This document shows, one piece after another, positions 34,923 to 42,274 of a DNA stretch of 64,000 nt. The translations under genes were made by a program, and so were the position numbers. Below the pieces are notes generated by a model. That model did not search any database and was not told the origin of the DNA. It saw nothing but the letters and a program-made list of their open reading frames with translations. Positions within the stretch are counted from its first letter, which is position 1. Every line of letters begins with the position of its first letter. The stretch comes from JAWVFM01 sp963823245 (lineage in GTDB: Bacteria; Actinomycetota; Thermoleophilia; Solirubrobacterales; 70-9). The stretch lies in assembly GCA_963823245.1 (NCBI GenBank), contig CAWGKQ010000008.1:850138-914137 (forward strand), read 5' to 3'.

Positions 34923-36320
34923 CTAGAAGCGGAAGTAGATGAACGGGGGCACGCCCTGGCTCGGCACCGTGGCCCCTGCCACGAGCACCGCGACGCACAG
35001 GGTGGCGGCGAGAAGGGCTGGGCGCAGGCGCTCGATCCGGTATTGGAGCGTCTCCATCGGCCGCTCGGGCAAGAGCTGAAGGCCGATCACGAGCCCGACC
35101 GCGAGCAGGACCGGGAAGGTCCAGCGCGTCGGCGCGCCCGCCACGGTGAATCTCGTTATGTAGTCCCAGAACTGGCCGATCCCCTGCGAGCGGAAGAGGA
35201 TCCAGCCGAAGCAGATGAGGTTGAACGTGAGGAAGCCGCGCAGCCACGCCGGCGTTCGCCGGCCGATCCGCCCGTCGAGCGCGTGCTCGGTCACGAGACC
35301 CCCGCCCTGGAAGGTTCCCCAGAGGACGAACGTCCACGCAGCGCCATGCCAGAGGCCTCCGAGGATCATCGTGGCCATCAGGTTGCGGTACGTGCGCAGC
35401 CGGCCGCCGCGGTTGCCGCCGAGCGGGATGTAGAGGTAGTCGCGCAGGAAGCGAGACAGCGTCATGTGCCAGCGGCGCCAGAAGTCGCGAAAACCTGTCG
35501 CCCGGTAGGGCGCGTTGAAGTTCTGGGGGAAGACGAAGCCCATCAGTAGGGCGAGACCGATCGCCATGTCCGTGTAGCCGGAGAAGTCACAGTAGATCTG
35601 GGCGGCGTACGCGTAGGCGGCCATGAGCATGTCGGGAGCCGCGTAGGCCTGCGGGACGGCGAACACCGGGTCGACGATCGCCCGGGCCAGGAAGTCGGCG
35701 ATCATCACCTTCTTGATGAGGCCGAGCGCAATGAGCGCGAGGCCTGACGAGACGGCGACGCGGTCGGGGTCGCGGGGGCTCTGGAGCTGCGGCAGGAACT
35801 CCCGTGCGCGGACGATCGGCCCAGCGACCAGGTGCGGGAAGAAGCTCAGGTAGATGGCCGTGTCGATCGTCTTCGCCGGGGCGACGAGGCCCCGCTTGAC
35901 GTCGACCACGTAGGTGATCGCCTGGAAGGTGAAGAAGCTTATGCCGATCGGCAGGGCGATCGTCAGCAGCGGGAGCGGCATGCCGAGCGAGACCGAGTTG
36001 AGCGCGTCGGCAACGCCCTGCGAGAAGAACGCGTAGTACTTGAACACGGCGAGAGAACCGAGGTCGACCGCCACGGCACCCCCGAGGATCGCCTTGCGCC
36101 GCCTCTCGTCCGAGGCCCGATGGATGGCCACGGCGGCGAGCTGGTTGACCGCCGTGATGCCGCCGAGCAGGAGGCAGAACCGCGGGTCGGCTGCCGCGTA
36201 GAAGACGTAGCTCGCGACGACGACGAACGGCTTCCACCACGCCGGGCGCGACATGAGCGCCCACGACAGCGGGAGCACGATCGCAAAGAAGATCGCGAAC
36301 TCGACGGTTGGAAAGAGCAG
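34923..36320 (-). CDS. MBOAT-family (AlgI-like) O-acyltransferase
   Basis: About 465 residues, a polytopic membrane protein carrying acyl groups across the membrane. Family signatures: VFKYYAFF, PIGISFFTFQAITYVVDVKR, FFPHLVAGPIVRAREFLPQL, YCDFSGYTDMAIGLALLMGF, NFNAPYRATGFRDFWRRWHM, and ATMILGGLWHGAAWTFVLWG with the catalytic His. A GTG at 36278 would cut off LLFPTVEFAIFF, which is the normal AlgI start (MLFxxxEF). In-frame reading reaches it only if a CTG at 36320 begins translation, with ACGGGGA upstream and an in-frame stop before that. The start is therefore uncertain. A GDSL partner gene follows; two further SGNH genes diverge. Confidence 0.9.
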   Translation of the reverse strand: MLFPTVEFAIFFAIVLPLSWALMSRPAWWKPFVVVASYVFYAAADPRFCLLLGGITAVNQLAAVAIHRASDERRRKAILGGAVAVDLGSLAVFKYYAFFSQGVADALNSVSLGMPLPLLTIALPIGISFFTFQAITYVVDVKRGLVAPAKTIDTAIYLSFFPHLVAGPIVRAREFLPQLQSPRDPDRVAVSSGLALIALGLIKKVMIADFLARAIVDPVFAVPQAYAAPDMLMAAYAYAAQIYCDFSGYTDMAIGLALLMGFVFPQNFNAPYRATGFRDFWRRWHMTLSRFLRDYLYIPLGGNRGGRLRTYRNLMATMILGGLWHGAAWTFVLWGTFQGGGLVTEHALDGRIGRRTPAWLRGFLTFNLICFGWILFRSQGIGQFWDYITRFTVAGAPTRWTFPVLLAVGLVIGLQLLPERPMETLQYRIERLRPALLAATLCVAVLVAGATVPSQGVPPFIYFRF

Positions 36321-36351
36321 GCTTGGGTCCCCGTGCTAGCTTGATCGCGCC

Positions 36352-36999
36352 TTGAGGGGCGGGAATCGTACTTTCGGTGCAATCGCGCTGGCGGCGGCCG
36401 TCGCCGTCTGCGTGGCGTTGTTCGCGGCCGAGGCGGCCAGCGCCGGCTGCGGCGGCGTTCAGAAGGAGAAGCCTCACCACCGGATCTCGAAGCACGGCCG
36501 CGCCCCCCTTGCGATCGGCGACTCGGTGATGCTGCTGGCGCTCAACAAGCTCGCCGACGAGGGCTACCGGGTCAACGCCCGCGGGTGCCGGCAGTGGGCC
36601 GAGGGCATGGCGCTCGTGCGCCAGGTGAAGCAGCGCAAGAAGCTTCCCCACATGGTCACGATCGCGCTCGGGGCCGACTGGAAGATCACCCCCGGCGACA
36701 TCAGGGGCGCGCTCCACCTCCTTCCCAAGAACAAGGTCCTCGCGCTCGTGACTCCGCGGGAGCTCGGCGGCGGCAGCGGCTCTGACGCGACGCACATCCG
36801 CGACGCTGCGAAGAAGCACCCGCACCGGATCGTGCTGCTCGACTGGGTTCGCTACAGCTCGAGCCGGTCGGGCTGGTTCCAGCCCGACGGCCTGCACCTC
36901 ACGTTCGCCGGCGCGGCGGGCTTCGCGCGGTTGCTCGGCAAGGCGACCAAGTTCGCAAAGCCCGGCAAGTTCCCCAACGGCGCCGGCTACCCGCACTGA
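36352..36999 (+). CDS. Secreted SGNH-fold protein, copy 1
   Basis: A 215-residue exported protein. Signal peptide from TFGAIALAAAVAVCVALFAA with cleavage near EAASAG. SGNH blocks: RAPLAIGDSVMLLALNKLAD (block I), MVTIALGADWKITPGDI (block III position, Asp-Trp instead of the usual Asn), and FQPDGLHLTFAGAAGFARLL (block V, Asp and His). RIVLLDWVRYSSSRSGW is another conserved piece. It starts at a weak TTG (36352) near the divergent MBOAT start. A tandem paralogue follows. It is probably an acyltransferase or esterase acting outside the cell, with an uncertain oxyanion residue. Confidence 0.72.
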   Translation: MRGGNRTFGAIALAAAVAVCVALFAAEAASAGCGGVQKEKPHHRISKHGRAPLAIGDSVMLLALNKLADEGYRVNARGCRQWAEGMALVRQVKQRKKLPHMVTIALGADWKITPGDIRGALHLLPKNKVLALVTPRELGGGSGSDATHIRDAAKKHPHRIVLLDWVRYSSSRSGWFQPDGLHLTFAGAAGFARLLGKATKFAKPGKFPNGAGYPH

Positions 37000-37677
37000 G
37001 TGCCCCTCCGGCCGCGAACGTCCCTGAAGATGGCGCATAGCCCCGTGCGAGGGACGTTCGGGCGGCGGATTGCGCTCGGGCTCGTGGCGATGGTCGTCGC
37101 CCTCGGCGCGTCAGCGGTTGCAAGCGCCGCCTGCGGCGACACGACGAAGGCGCGACCGACGAAGAAGGTCAACCCGAAGGGGCGCGCGCCGATCGTCCTC
37201 GGCGACTCCGTGATGGTGTTCGCCGTCCCACACCTCGCCCACCGCGGGTACCGCGCGAACGCGATGGAGTGCCGGCAGTGGTACCAGGGCGTGGGGATCA
37301 TCAACGAGAAGCGAGCGCGCCAGCGCCTTCCGCACCTCGTCGTGCTCGCGCTCGGCTCGAACGGCCCGGTCACGAGCGCCGGGATCCACTCGGCGCTTCA
37401 CGCGCTGCCCAAGAACAAGGTGCTCGGCCTCGTCACGCCGCGCGGCTCCGTGAGCGGGGGCGGCACGGGCGCCATGCGGACCGCCGCTCACCACCACAAG
37501 CACCGGATCGTCCTCCTCGACTGGGTGAAGTACAGCTCTCCTCACTCGAGCTGGTTCGCGGGCGACGGACTGCACCTCACCTACCCGGGCGCGGCCGCCT
37601 ACGCCCGCTTCATCGCCAAGGCGCTGCCTTGGGCGCGCAGCGGGAAGTTCCCGCACGACGCCCGCTTCCCGCGCTGA
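37000..37677 (+). CDS. Secreted SGNH-fold protein, copy 2
   Basis: A 225-residue tandem paralogue of the preceding gene: RAPIVLGDSVMVFAVPHLAH (block I), LVVLALGSNGPVTSAGIHSA (block III with Asn), RIVLLDWVKYSSPHSSWFAG and DGLHLTYPGAAAYARFIAKA (block V). The complete set of catalytic residues is present, unlike copy 1. The start is GTG at 37000, with an ATG at 37030 as alternative; the signal peptide is RRIALGLVAMVVALGASAVA. It immediately follows copy 1 and so is likely cotranslated. Confidence 0.75.
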   Translation: MPLRPRTSLKMAHSPVRGTFGRRIALGLVAMVVALGASAVASAACGDTTKARPTKKVNPKGRAPIVLGDSVMVFAVPHLAHRGYRANAMECRQWYQGVGIINEKRARQRLPHLVVLALGSNGPVTSAGIHSALHALPKNKVLGLVTPRGSVSGGGTGAMRTAAHHHKHRIVLLDWVKYSSPHSSWFAGDGLHLTYPGAAAYARFIAKALPWARSGKFPHDARFPR

Positions 37678-37704
37678 GGGAGGCGGGCGCCGCGCGCGAA
37701 CGGG

Positions 37705-37880
37705 TCAGTCGGCCGAGAGCTCGATCGCGACTTCGGTGAGGTCGACGGAGACCCGCCTGATCGATCCCGCATCCTCCGGCGGGCTCATCGAGTTGAGCGT
37801 CGCATCGCCCTGGCGCAGGTCGTCCTCGGTCTCGAAGAAGCCGATCGCAACTGTCGTCCCGCCTGTGTGTGAACAGGAAC
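37705..37880 (-). pseudogene. Remnant of a small dimeric alpha-beta barrel (ABM-like) protein
   Basis: The minus strand reads TGGTTVAIGFFETEDDLRQG, DATLNSMSPP and RVSVDLTEVAIELSAD to a TGA at 37705. This closely resembles the C-terminal half of a small antibiotic-monooxygenase-like family widespread in Thermoleophilia. An in-frame TAG lies just upstream (about 37890) and no start codon is available in the 57 remaining codons, so the gene looks truncated or interrupted. Confidence 0.5.
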
Positions 37881-37920
37881 CGCGACCCTAACCCGTCACC
37901 GCCCACCTACAATCGCCGCC

Positions 37921-38631
37921 GTGCCCGACGACCCGGTTCTTCTCCTCACCGGCGCCTCGAGCGGGATCGGAGCTCAGACGGCGCGCCGCGCCTCCGAGGC
38001 GGGCTGGCGGACCGCGCTGGGGGCTCGCAGCGAGGACGCCCTTGCCGAGCTCGCGACGGAGCTCGGTGGCGAGGGTCGCGCCCTCGCCAGGAGCTGCGAC
38101 GTGACCGAGTGGAACGAGGTCGAGGCCTTCGCCGGGGCCACCATCGAGACCTTCGGCCGCATCGACGCGGTGTTCGCGAACGCCGGCTTCGGCGCGACCC
38201 GCGGCTTCCTGGAGGAGTCGCCCGAGCAATGGCGCTCGATGATCCTCACCAACGTCCTCGGCGTGGCCCACACGATCCGCGCCACCCTCCCCCACCTCCT
38301 CGAGCGGGGCAGCGGCCACTACGTGATCACGAGCTCCGTGGCGGGACGCCGCGCGCTCCCCGGCTCGCTGTATTCGGCGAGCAAGTGGGCGGTCACGGCC
38401 ATGGGCGAGGCGCTGCGGGCCGAGCTGCGGCAGATGCACGACAACACGCGGATCCGCGTGACTCTGATCGAGCCCGGCATGGTGGACACGCCGTTCTTCG
38501 ACAACCGCCCCGGGCCAGATAACGCGCTCCACGACGACGACGTGGCCCGGGCGGTGATGTTCGCGCTCGACCAGCCCGAGCGGGTCGACGTGAACGAGAT
38601 CCTCCTGCGCCCGACAAGCCAGCCGATCTAG
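37921..38631 (+). CDS. Short-chain dehydrogenase/reductase
   Basis: A 236-residue classical SDR. The cofactor motif is LLLTGASSGIGAQTARRASE (TGxxxGIG), the structural motif NAG appears in AVFANAGFGAT, and the catalytic residues are Ser in YVITSSVAGRRALPGS and the YxxxK of LYSASKWAVTAMGEA. The late EPGMVDTPFF loop is typical. GARSEDAL after the second strand favours NADP(H). The substrate cannot be told. It starts with GTG at 37921 opposite a gene remnant. Confidence 0.88.
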   Translation: MPDDPVLLLTGASSGIGAQTARRASEAGWRTALGARSEDALAELATELGGEGRALARSCDVTEWNEVEAFAGATIETFGRIDAVFANAGFGATRGFLEESPEQWRSMILTNVLGVAHTIRATLPHLLERGSGHYVITSSVAGRRALPGSLYSASKWAVTAMGEALRAELRQMHDNTRIRVTLIEPGMVDTPFFDNRPGPDNALHDDDVARAVMFALDQPERVDVNEILLRPTSQPI

Positions 38632-38653
38632 CGGGCGTCAGTAGCGTCGTCCC

Positions 38654-39007
38654 GTGCGCATCTGGGACGTCGAGCCCGCCTTCCTTTGTGACCAGCACCT
38701 GCTGGGCGAGCACCGCGAGCTCCACGCGGTCTGGACGATCCTCACCGAGGGCAAGCGCGGCTACTCGAACCACCCCGAGACGGTTCGCTGGCGCGGCCGG
38801 CTCGCAGCGCTGCTTGCGCGTCACGAGGCAGAGGTGGAGGAGATGCGCCGTCGCGGGTTCCGCCACAGGAGTCCGCTGGACCCCGAGCTCGCCAGTGGAT
38901 CGGCCGTCCAGACCGAGCTCCTCGACTCGGTCAGGGCGCAGCGTGAGCGGCTCGCCCGGAGCGACTGCGACTGCGGCCGGGGCGCCGGCACGCGGCCGGG
39001 TCGTTAG
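38654..39007 (+). CDS. Pyrimidine dimer DNA glycosylase-like protein
   Basis: A 117-residue protein of the Pyr_excise (T4 endonuclease V-like) family: MRIWDVEPAFLCDQHLLGEH, RELHAVWTILTEGKRGYSNH, PETVRWRGRLAALLARHEAE. The conserved LLGEHRELHA and YSNHPETVRW blocks identify it. Members remove UV photoproducts or are uncharacterised relatives. It starts with GTG at 38654, 22 bases after the SDR stop. The C-terminus is Cys/Arg-rich (SDCDCGRG). Confidence 0.78.
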   Translation: MRIWDVEPAFLCDQHLLGEHRELHAVWTILTEGKRGYSNHPETVRWRGRLAALLARHEAEVEEMRRRGFRHRSPLDPELASGSAVQTELLDSVRAQRERLARSDCDCGRGAGTRPGR

Positions 39008-39016
39008 GGCCCTTGG

Positions 39017-40111
39017 CTAATGCAGCGCGGCCTCGCGCGTGCGCCACGCCGTGATGCGCCAGTTCTCCTGCCGTTCCTCGCGGATCCAGTCCGGGAGCCG
39101 AAGCGCCAACTGGGTCGAGAGCGCCAGCGCGTACGGCTCGTAGAGCTCGCGGAGCTCGTCGAGCTTCGCACGCGCCCGATCCGGCTCGGCGACGTCGAGG
39201 CCGGCCTCGGAGATCTTGACCCGCAGCCGCTCGAAGGTCTCGGCGTCGAGCCGCTCCAACGCGTCGGGGTCGGGATGCGCCCGAAAGGCGTAGGCGAGGT
39301 CGGCGAGCGCGTGCCGGCCGATCGCGAATGTCACCTCGGCCGCGGTCGTGCGCTCGGGCGCGACGGCGATGGCGAACGCCGAGGTGTCGAGGACCGTCAC
39401 CAGCGAGGCGAGCCAGTTCTGGTTCACGTGCTGTGAGCGGTAGAAGGCGAGCTGCGGATAGGAGAGGTGGGTCTCCATCAGCTCGGCCGCCCAGTTCTCC
39501 CACTCGGCGAGATAGGCGTCAAGCTCGGGCCAGCCGCCGCGACGAGCGGAGCGGTAGAGCAACGTGCCGGCGCTTGGCGGGCTTCCGGCCCTCGGGTCGA
39601 GCTGCGACACGGCCACCTCGCGGCGCGAGTAGGCCTGGAAGAGCGCCGGGAGGTAGCCGATCGCGCCGAACAGCACCAGGTAGCCGCACATCGCCTCGGC
39701 GATCTCGATCCAGCGCGCGCCTCCACTTGCGCTGAGGCTCGTCGCGGCGCTGAAGAAGTTGCCGGCGCTGTAGTAGAGGTCGTCGACGAACGACGTGCCG
39801 CCGCTCGAGAGATGGACGTCGAACGCCCACTGAAGGACGGCGAAGCCCAGGATCAGCCCGACCACCCAAGTAGCGAGCATGGTGAGCAGGCCGATCGGGC
39901 CGAAGAACCCGAGCCAGGTGTCGCCGCCCGGCCCACGGCGCCGGCCCGCGGTCCAGCGCCACGCCCTCCACAACCCAACGAGGATCGCGCGGGCGAACCG
40001 CGCCTCGTGCTTCACCCGCTGGGGAAGAAGGAACGAGACGAAGAACTCGAACAGCATCGCCACGATCAGTGCGATGGCCGGGATCGCGACGAGAGCGCGC
40101 ATCTGCGGCAC
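39017..40111 (-). CDS. Potassium-channel-like membrane protein
   Basis: A 364-residue protein with an N-terminal helix (AIPAIALIVAMLFEFFVSFL), two helices around a re-entrant segment (LTMLATWVVGLILGFAVLQW, DDLYYSAGNFFSAATSLSAS, AMCGYLVLFGAIGYLPALFQ) and a cytoplasmic C-terminal domain of about 190 residues. The arrangement is that of two-helix channels, but the selectivity signature TVGYG is replaced by ATSLSAS, so K+ selectivity is doubtful. Start ATG at 40111 (MPQMRAL). It is convergent with the DNA glycosylase gene and divergent from a cation antiporter. Confidence 0.62.
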   Translation of the reverse strand: MPQMRALVAIPAIALIVAMLFEFFVSFLLPQRVKHEARFARAILVGLWRAWRWTAGRRRGPGGDTWLGFFGPIGLLTMLATWVVGLILGFAVLQWAFDVHLSSGGTSFVDDLYYSAGNFFSAATSLSASGGARWIEIAEAMCGYLVLFGAIGYLPALFQAYSRREVAVSQLDPRAGSPPSAGTLLYRSARRGGWPELDAYLAEWENWAAELMETHLSYPQLAFYRSQHVNQNWLASLVTVLDTSAFAIAVAPERTTAAEVTFAIGRHALADLAYAFRAHPDPDALERLDAETFERLRVKISEAGLDVAEPDRARAKLDELRELYEPYALALSTQLALRLPDWIREERQENWRITAWRTREAALH

Positions 40112-40120
40112 GATAGGGCG

Positions 40121-41260
40121 ATGACGAGTCTCGGGTCCCTAGCGCTCGTGCTCGCCTGCGGGCTCGCCGGGCCGCTCCTCGCCGGCGCAAGCCGCAACCT
40201 GGTGCCGCTGGTGATCGGCGAGATCCTCGCCGGGGTCGTCATCGGCGTCAGCGGGTTCGGCGTTGTCGACGCGACCGACCCGCCGCTCGCGCTGCTCGAG
40301 ACGATCGGCTTCGCGACCCTGATGTTCGCGGTCGGCATGCGCATCCCGCTTCACGACCGGCGGCTTCGCGGCGCCCTCGGCCGGGGCGCCCTCGCGGCGG
40401 CCGCGGGCGCGGTGGCCGCGGTCCCCGCGGCGCTCGCCGCTGCGGCGATCGGCGATGTGTCCCACCCCGCCCTGATCGCAGTCGTCGTGGCGTCGAGCTC
40501 GGCGGCGATCGCGCTCCCGATCCTCGACGAGCGCGGCCTGGTCGCCGCCGAGACGCTCCCGCTGATCGCCCAGATCACCATCGCCGACATCGCGGCGGTC
40601 CTCGCCGTGCCCTTCGCGGTTCAGCCCGACCGGGCGGGGACCGTCGCCCTCGCGAGCCTGGCGGTTGCAGCCGCCACCCTCGTCTTCTTCGCCGCGATGC
40701 GGCTGCTCGTGCGAAACGAGTGGTACCGGTGGCTCCGTTACCAGTCGAAGGTGCGGGGCTGGGCGCTCGACCTGCGCGTCGCGCTCGCGGCGCTGGTGGC
40801 GCTCGCGTGGCTCGCTCAGGACCTGGGGACGAGCGTCCTCATCGCCGGCTTCGGCACCGGGCTGATCGTCGCCGCGATCGGCGGCCCCGAGCGGCTCTCG
40901 CTCGAGGTCCGAGGCGTCGGCGGGGGGTTCCTCGTGCCGCTCTTCTTCGTCCTCTTGGGCACGAAGCTCAACGTGCGCGACCTCTTCTCCGACCCGAGCA
41001 ACCTCGCGCTCGCGGCATCCATGGCCGCTTTCAACGCGGGGGTTCACCTGGTCGCCGCCGTCGCCAGCCGGCAGCGGCCGGCGACCGGCCTGGTCGCCGC
41101 GGCCGAGCTCGGGGTTCCGGCCGCGGTGGTGGCGCTCGGGCTCTCCGAGCACGTCCTCACCTCGGGGCAGGGGGCGGCGATCATCGCGGCCGCGCTTCTC
41201 AGCGTCGGCATCTGCTCGGCCGGCGCGCATCTGCTCGCCCGCCGAGCAGGCGTACCCTGA
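40121..41260 (+). CDS. CPA2-family monovalent cation/proton antiporter
   Basis: A 379-residue membrane protein with about 12 helices, beginning TSLGSLALVLACGLAGPLLA. GFATLMFAVGMRIPLHDRRL and VVASSSAAIALPILDERGLV are characteristic of the Na+/H+ or K+/H+ exchanger domain of the CPA2 family; FFVLLGTKLNVRDLF is the last signature. It has no C-terminal NAD-binding (TrkA-N) domain. Given Kdp, Kup and a channel-like protein nearby, K+ efflux is a fair guess. ATG at 40121, 9 bases from the divergent channel-like gene. Confidence 0.8.
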   Translation: MTSLGSLALVLACGLAGPLLAGASRNLVPLVIGEILAGVVIGVSGFGVVDATDPPLALLETIGFATLMFAVGMRIPLHDRRLRGALGRGALAAAAGAVAAVPAALAAAAIGDVSHPALIAVVVASSSAAIALPILDERGLVAAETLPLIAQITIADIAAVLAVPFAVQPDRAGTVALASLAVAAATLVFFAAMRLLVRNEWYRWLRYQSKVRGWALDLRVALAALVALAWLAQDLGTSVLIAGFGTGLIVAAIGGPERLSLEVRGVGGGFLVPLFFVLLGTKLNVRDLFSDPSNLALAASMAAFNAGVHLVAAVASRQRPATGLVAAAELGVPAAVVALGLSEHVLTSGQGAAIIAAALLSVGICSAGAHLLARRAGVP

Positions 41261-41264
41261 GGAC

Positions 41265-41606
41265 ATGCCGTCGCGGCTCGTGTTCAGGTGCGAGCACTGC
41301 GGGTCGGAGCCCGACCAGCTGACCCAGGCGAGCCTCGAGCGCCAGCTCCTGCACCAGCGCTTCGGCGAGTACGTCGACGCGGGCCCGGGTCACTGGCTGG
41401 TGTGGCACGGCCGCGGCGTCTATGGGCGAACGCTCTACGGATGCGGGGATCATCGCGGCGAGCTCAAGGCCTTCGTCCGCCACCACTACGGGACCATCGG
41501 CCCCCACCCATGGTCGATGCGCACCTACCCGAGCCTCCCGCCGGACGACGTCGCCGTGGCGCGGCGGCGGGCCCGCGGCGGGCTGCCGAAATGGGGCCTT
41601 CAGTGA
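41265..41606 (+). CDS. Small CxxC-containing protein of unknown function
   Basis: A 113-residue protein beginning MPSRLVFRCEHCGSEPDQLT, a likely half zinc knuckle, followed by RQLLHQRFGEYVDAGPGHWL and GRTLYGCGDHRGELKAFVRH. Four Cys or His near CEHC and GCGDHR could complete a metal site. The last part, YPSLPPDDVAVARRRARGG, is polar. It begins five bases after the antiporter stop and ends 56 bases before hypC, so it could be the first gene of the hydrogenase region or the last of the antiporter operon. No family recognised. Confidence 0.6.
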   Translation: MPSRLVFRCEHCGSEPDQLTQASLERQLLHQRFGEYVDAGPGHWLVWHGRGVYGRTLYGCGDHRGELKAFVRHHYGTIGPHPWSMRTYPSLPPDDVAVARRRARGGLPKWGLQ

Positions 41607-41661
41607 AATCCGCGGAGTGATAGCTTGCGACGGCAGGGAAACGAGGAGAGGAAGAAGCCAG

Positions 41662-41940
41662 ATGTGCCTGGCTATTCCGGGCCAAGTCATCGAGATGGTC
41701 GATGAGGCAAATCGCCTCGCGAAGGTTGACGTGGCGGGGGTGCGGCGAAACGTCAACATCGGGCTTCTCGACGAGGACGGCACCGAGGCGGCGCCGGGCG
41801 ACTGGGTCCTCATCCACGTCGGCTTCGCGATCTCGAAGGTCGACGAGGAGGAGGCGGAGGCGACGCTGAAGCTGCTCGAGGGTATGGGCACCGACTACGA
41901 GCAGGAGCTCGAGGAGCTCCGCGCGAGCGTGATCGAGTGA
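41662..41940 (+). CDS. hypC: HypC/HupF hydrogenase assembly chaperone
   Basis: A 92-residue chaperone that works with HypD to build and carry the Fe(CN)2CO centre of [NiFe]-hydrogenases. It begins MCLAIPGQVIEMVDEANRLA with the essential Cys2, has VDVAGVRRNVNIGLL, and GDWVLIHVGFAISKVDEEEA, all typical. ATG at 41662 follows AGGAAGAAGCC. It opens the 16-kb hydrogenase locus. Confidence 0.94.
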   Translation: MCLAIPGQVIEMVDEANRLAKVDVAGVRRNVNIGLLDEDGTEAAPGDWVLIHVGFAISKVDEEEAEATLKLLEGMGTDYEQELEELRASVIE

Positions 41941-42001
41941 CCGAGATGATGGGATTGCGGGTCCGTAGCCGCGGCCGGCAGTTTCGGGTGGCACCCGCGC
42001 A

Positions 42002-42274
42002 GTGAGGCCGGTGGTGGCAACGGAAGCGGAGGCCGTCGCCACCAATGACGCATTGATGCCGGGTGAGCATTGCTCGCCCGCGGAGGGCTGCATCACGTGC
42101 GGCGATGTTGCGGTGGAGCTGGCCGTGGTGGCGATCGACGACGCTCGCGGGCTCGCCCTCTGCCGGGACGAGCACGACCGGCGGGAGACGGTCGAGACGG
42201 CCCTGGTCGCCCCGGTCGCGCTCGGCGACCGCCTTCTCGTCCACGCCGGGACGGCGATCGCGAGGGCGGCATGA
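42002..42274 (+). CDS. Second HypC/HupF-like protein with a CITC motif
   Basis: A 90-residue protein, or about 72 if translation starts at the ATG at 42056 (MPGEHCSPAEGCITCGDVAV). GCITCGDVA is the signature of HupF-like variants that occur beside group 1h hydrogenase genes. The rest, LAVVAIDDARGLALCRD and VALGDRLLVHAGTAIARA, follows the small beta-barrel pattern of HypC with the GDxxLVHAG turn. Its stop overlaps the start of hypD (ATGA). Role in hydrogenase maturation is inferred from position. Confidence 0.72.
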   Translation: MRPVVATEAEAVATNDALMPGEHCSPAEGCITCGDVAVELAVVAIDDARGLALCRDEHDRRETVETALVAPVALGDRLLVHAGTAIARAA

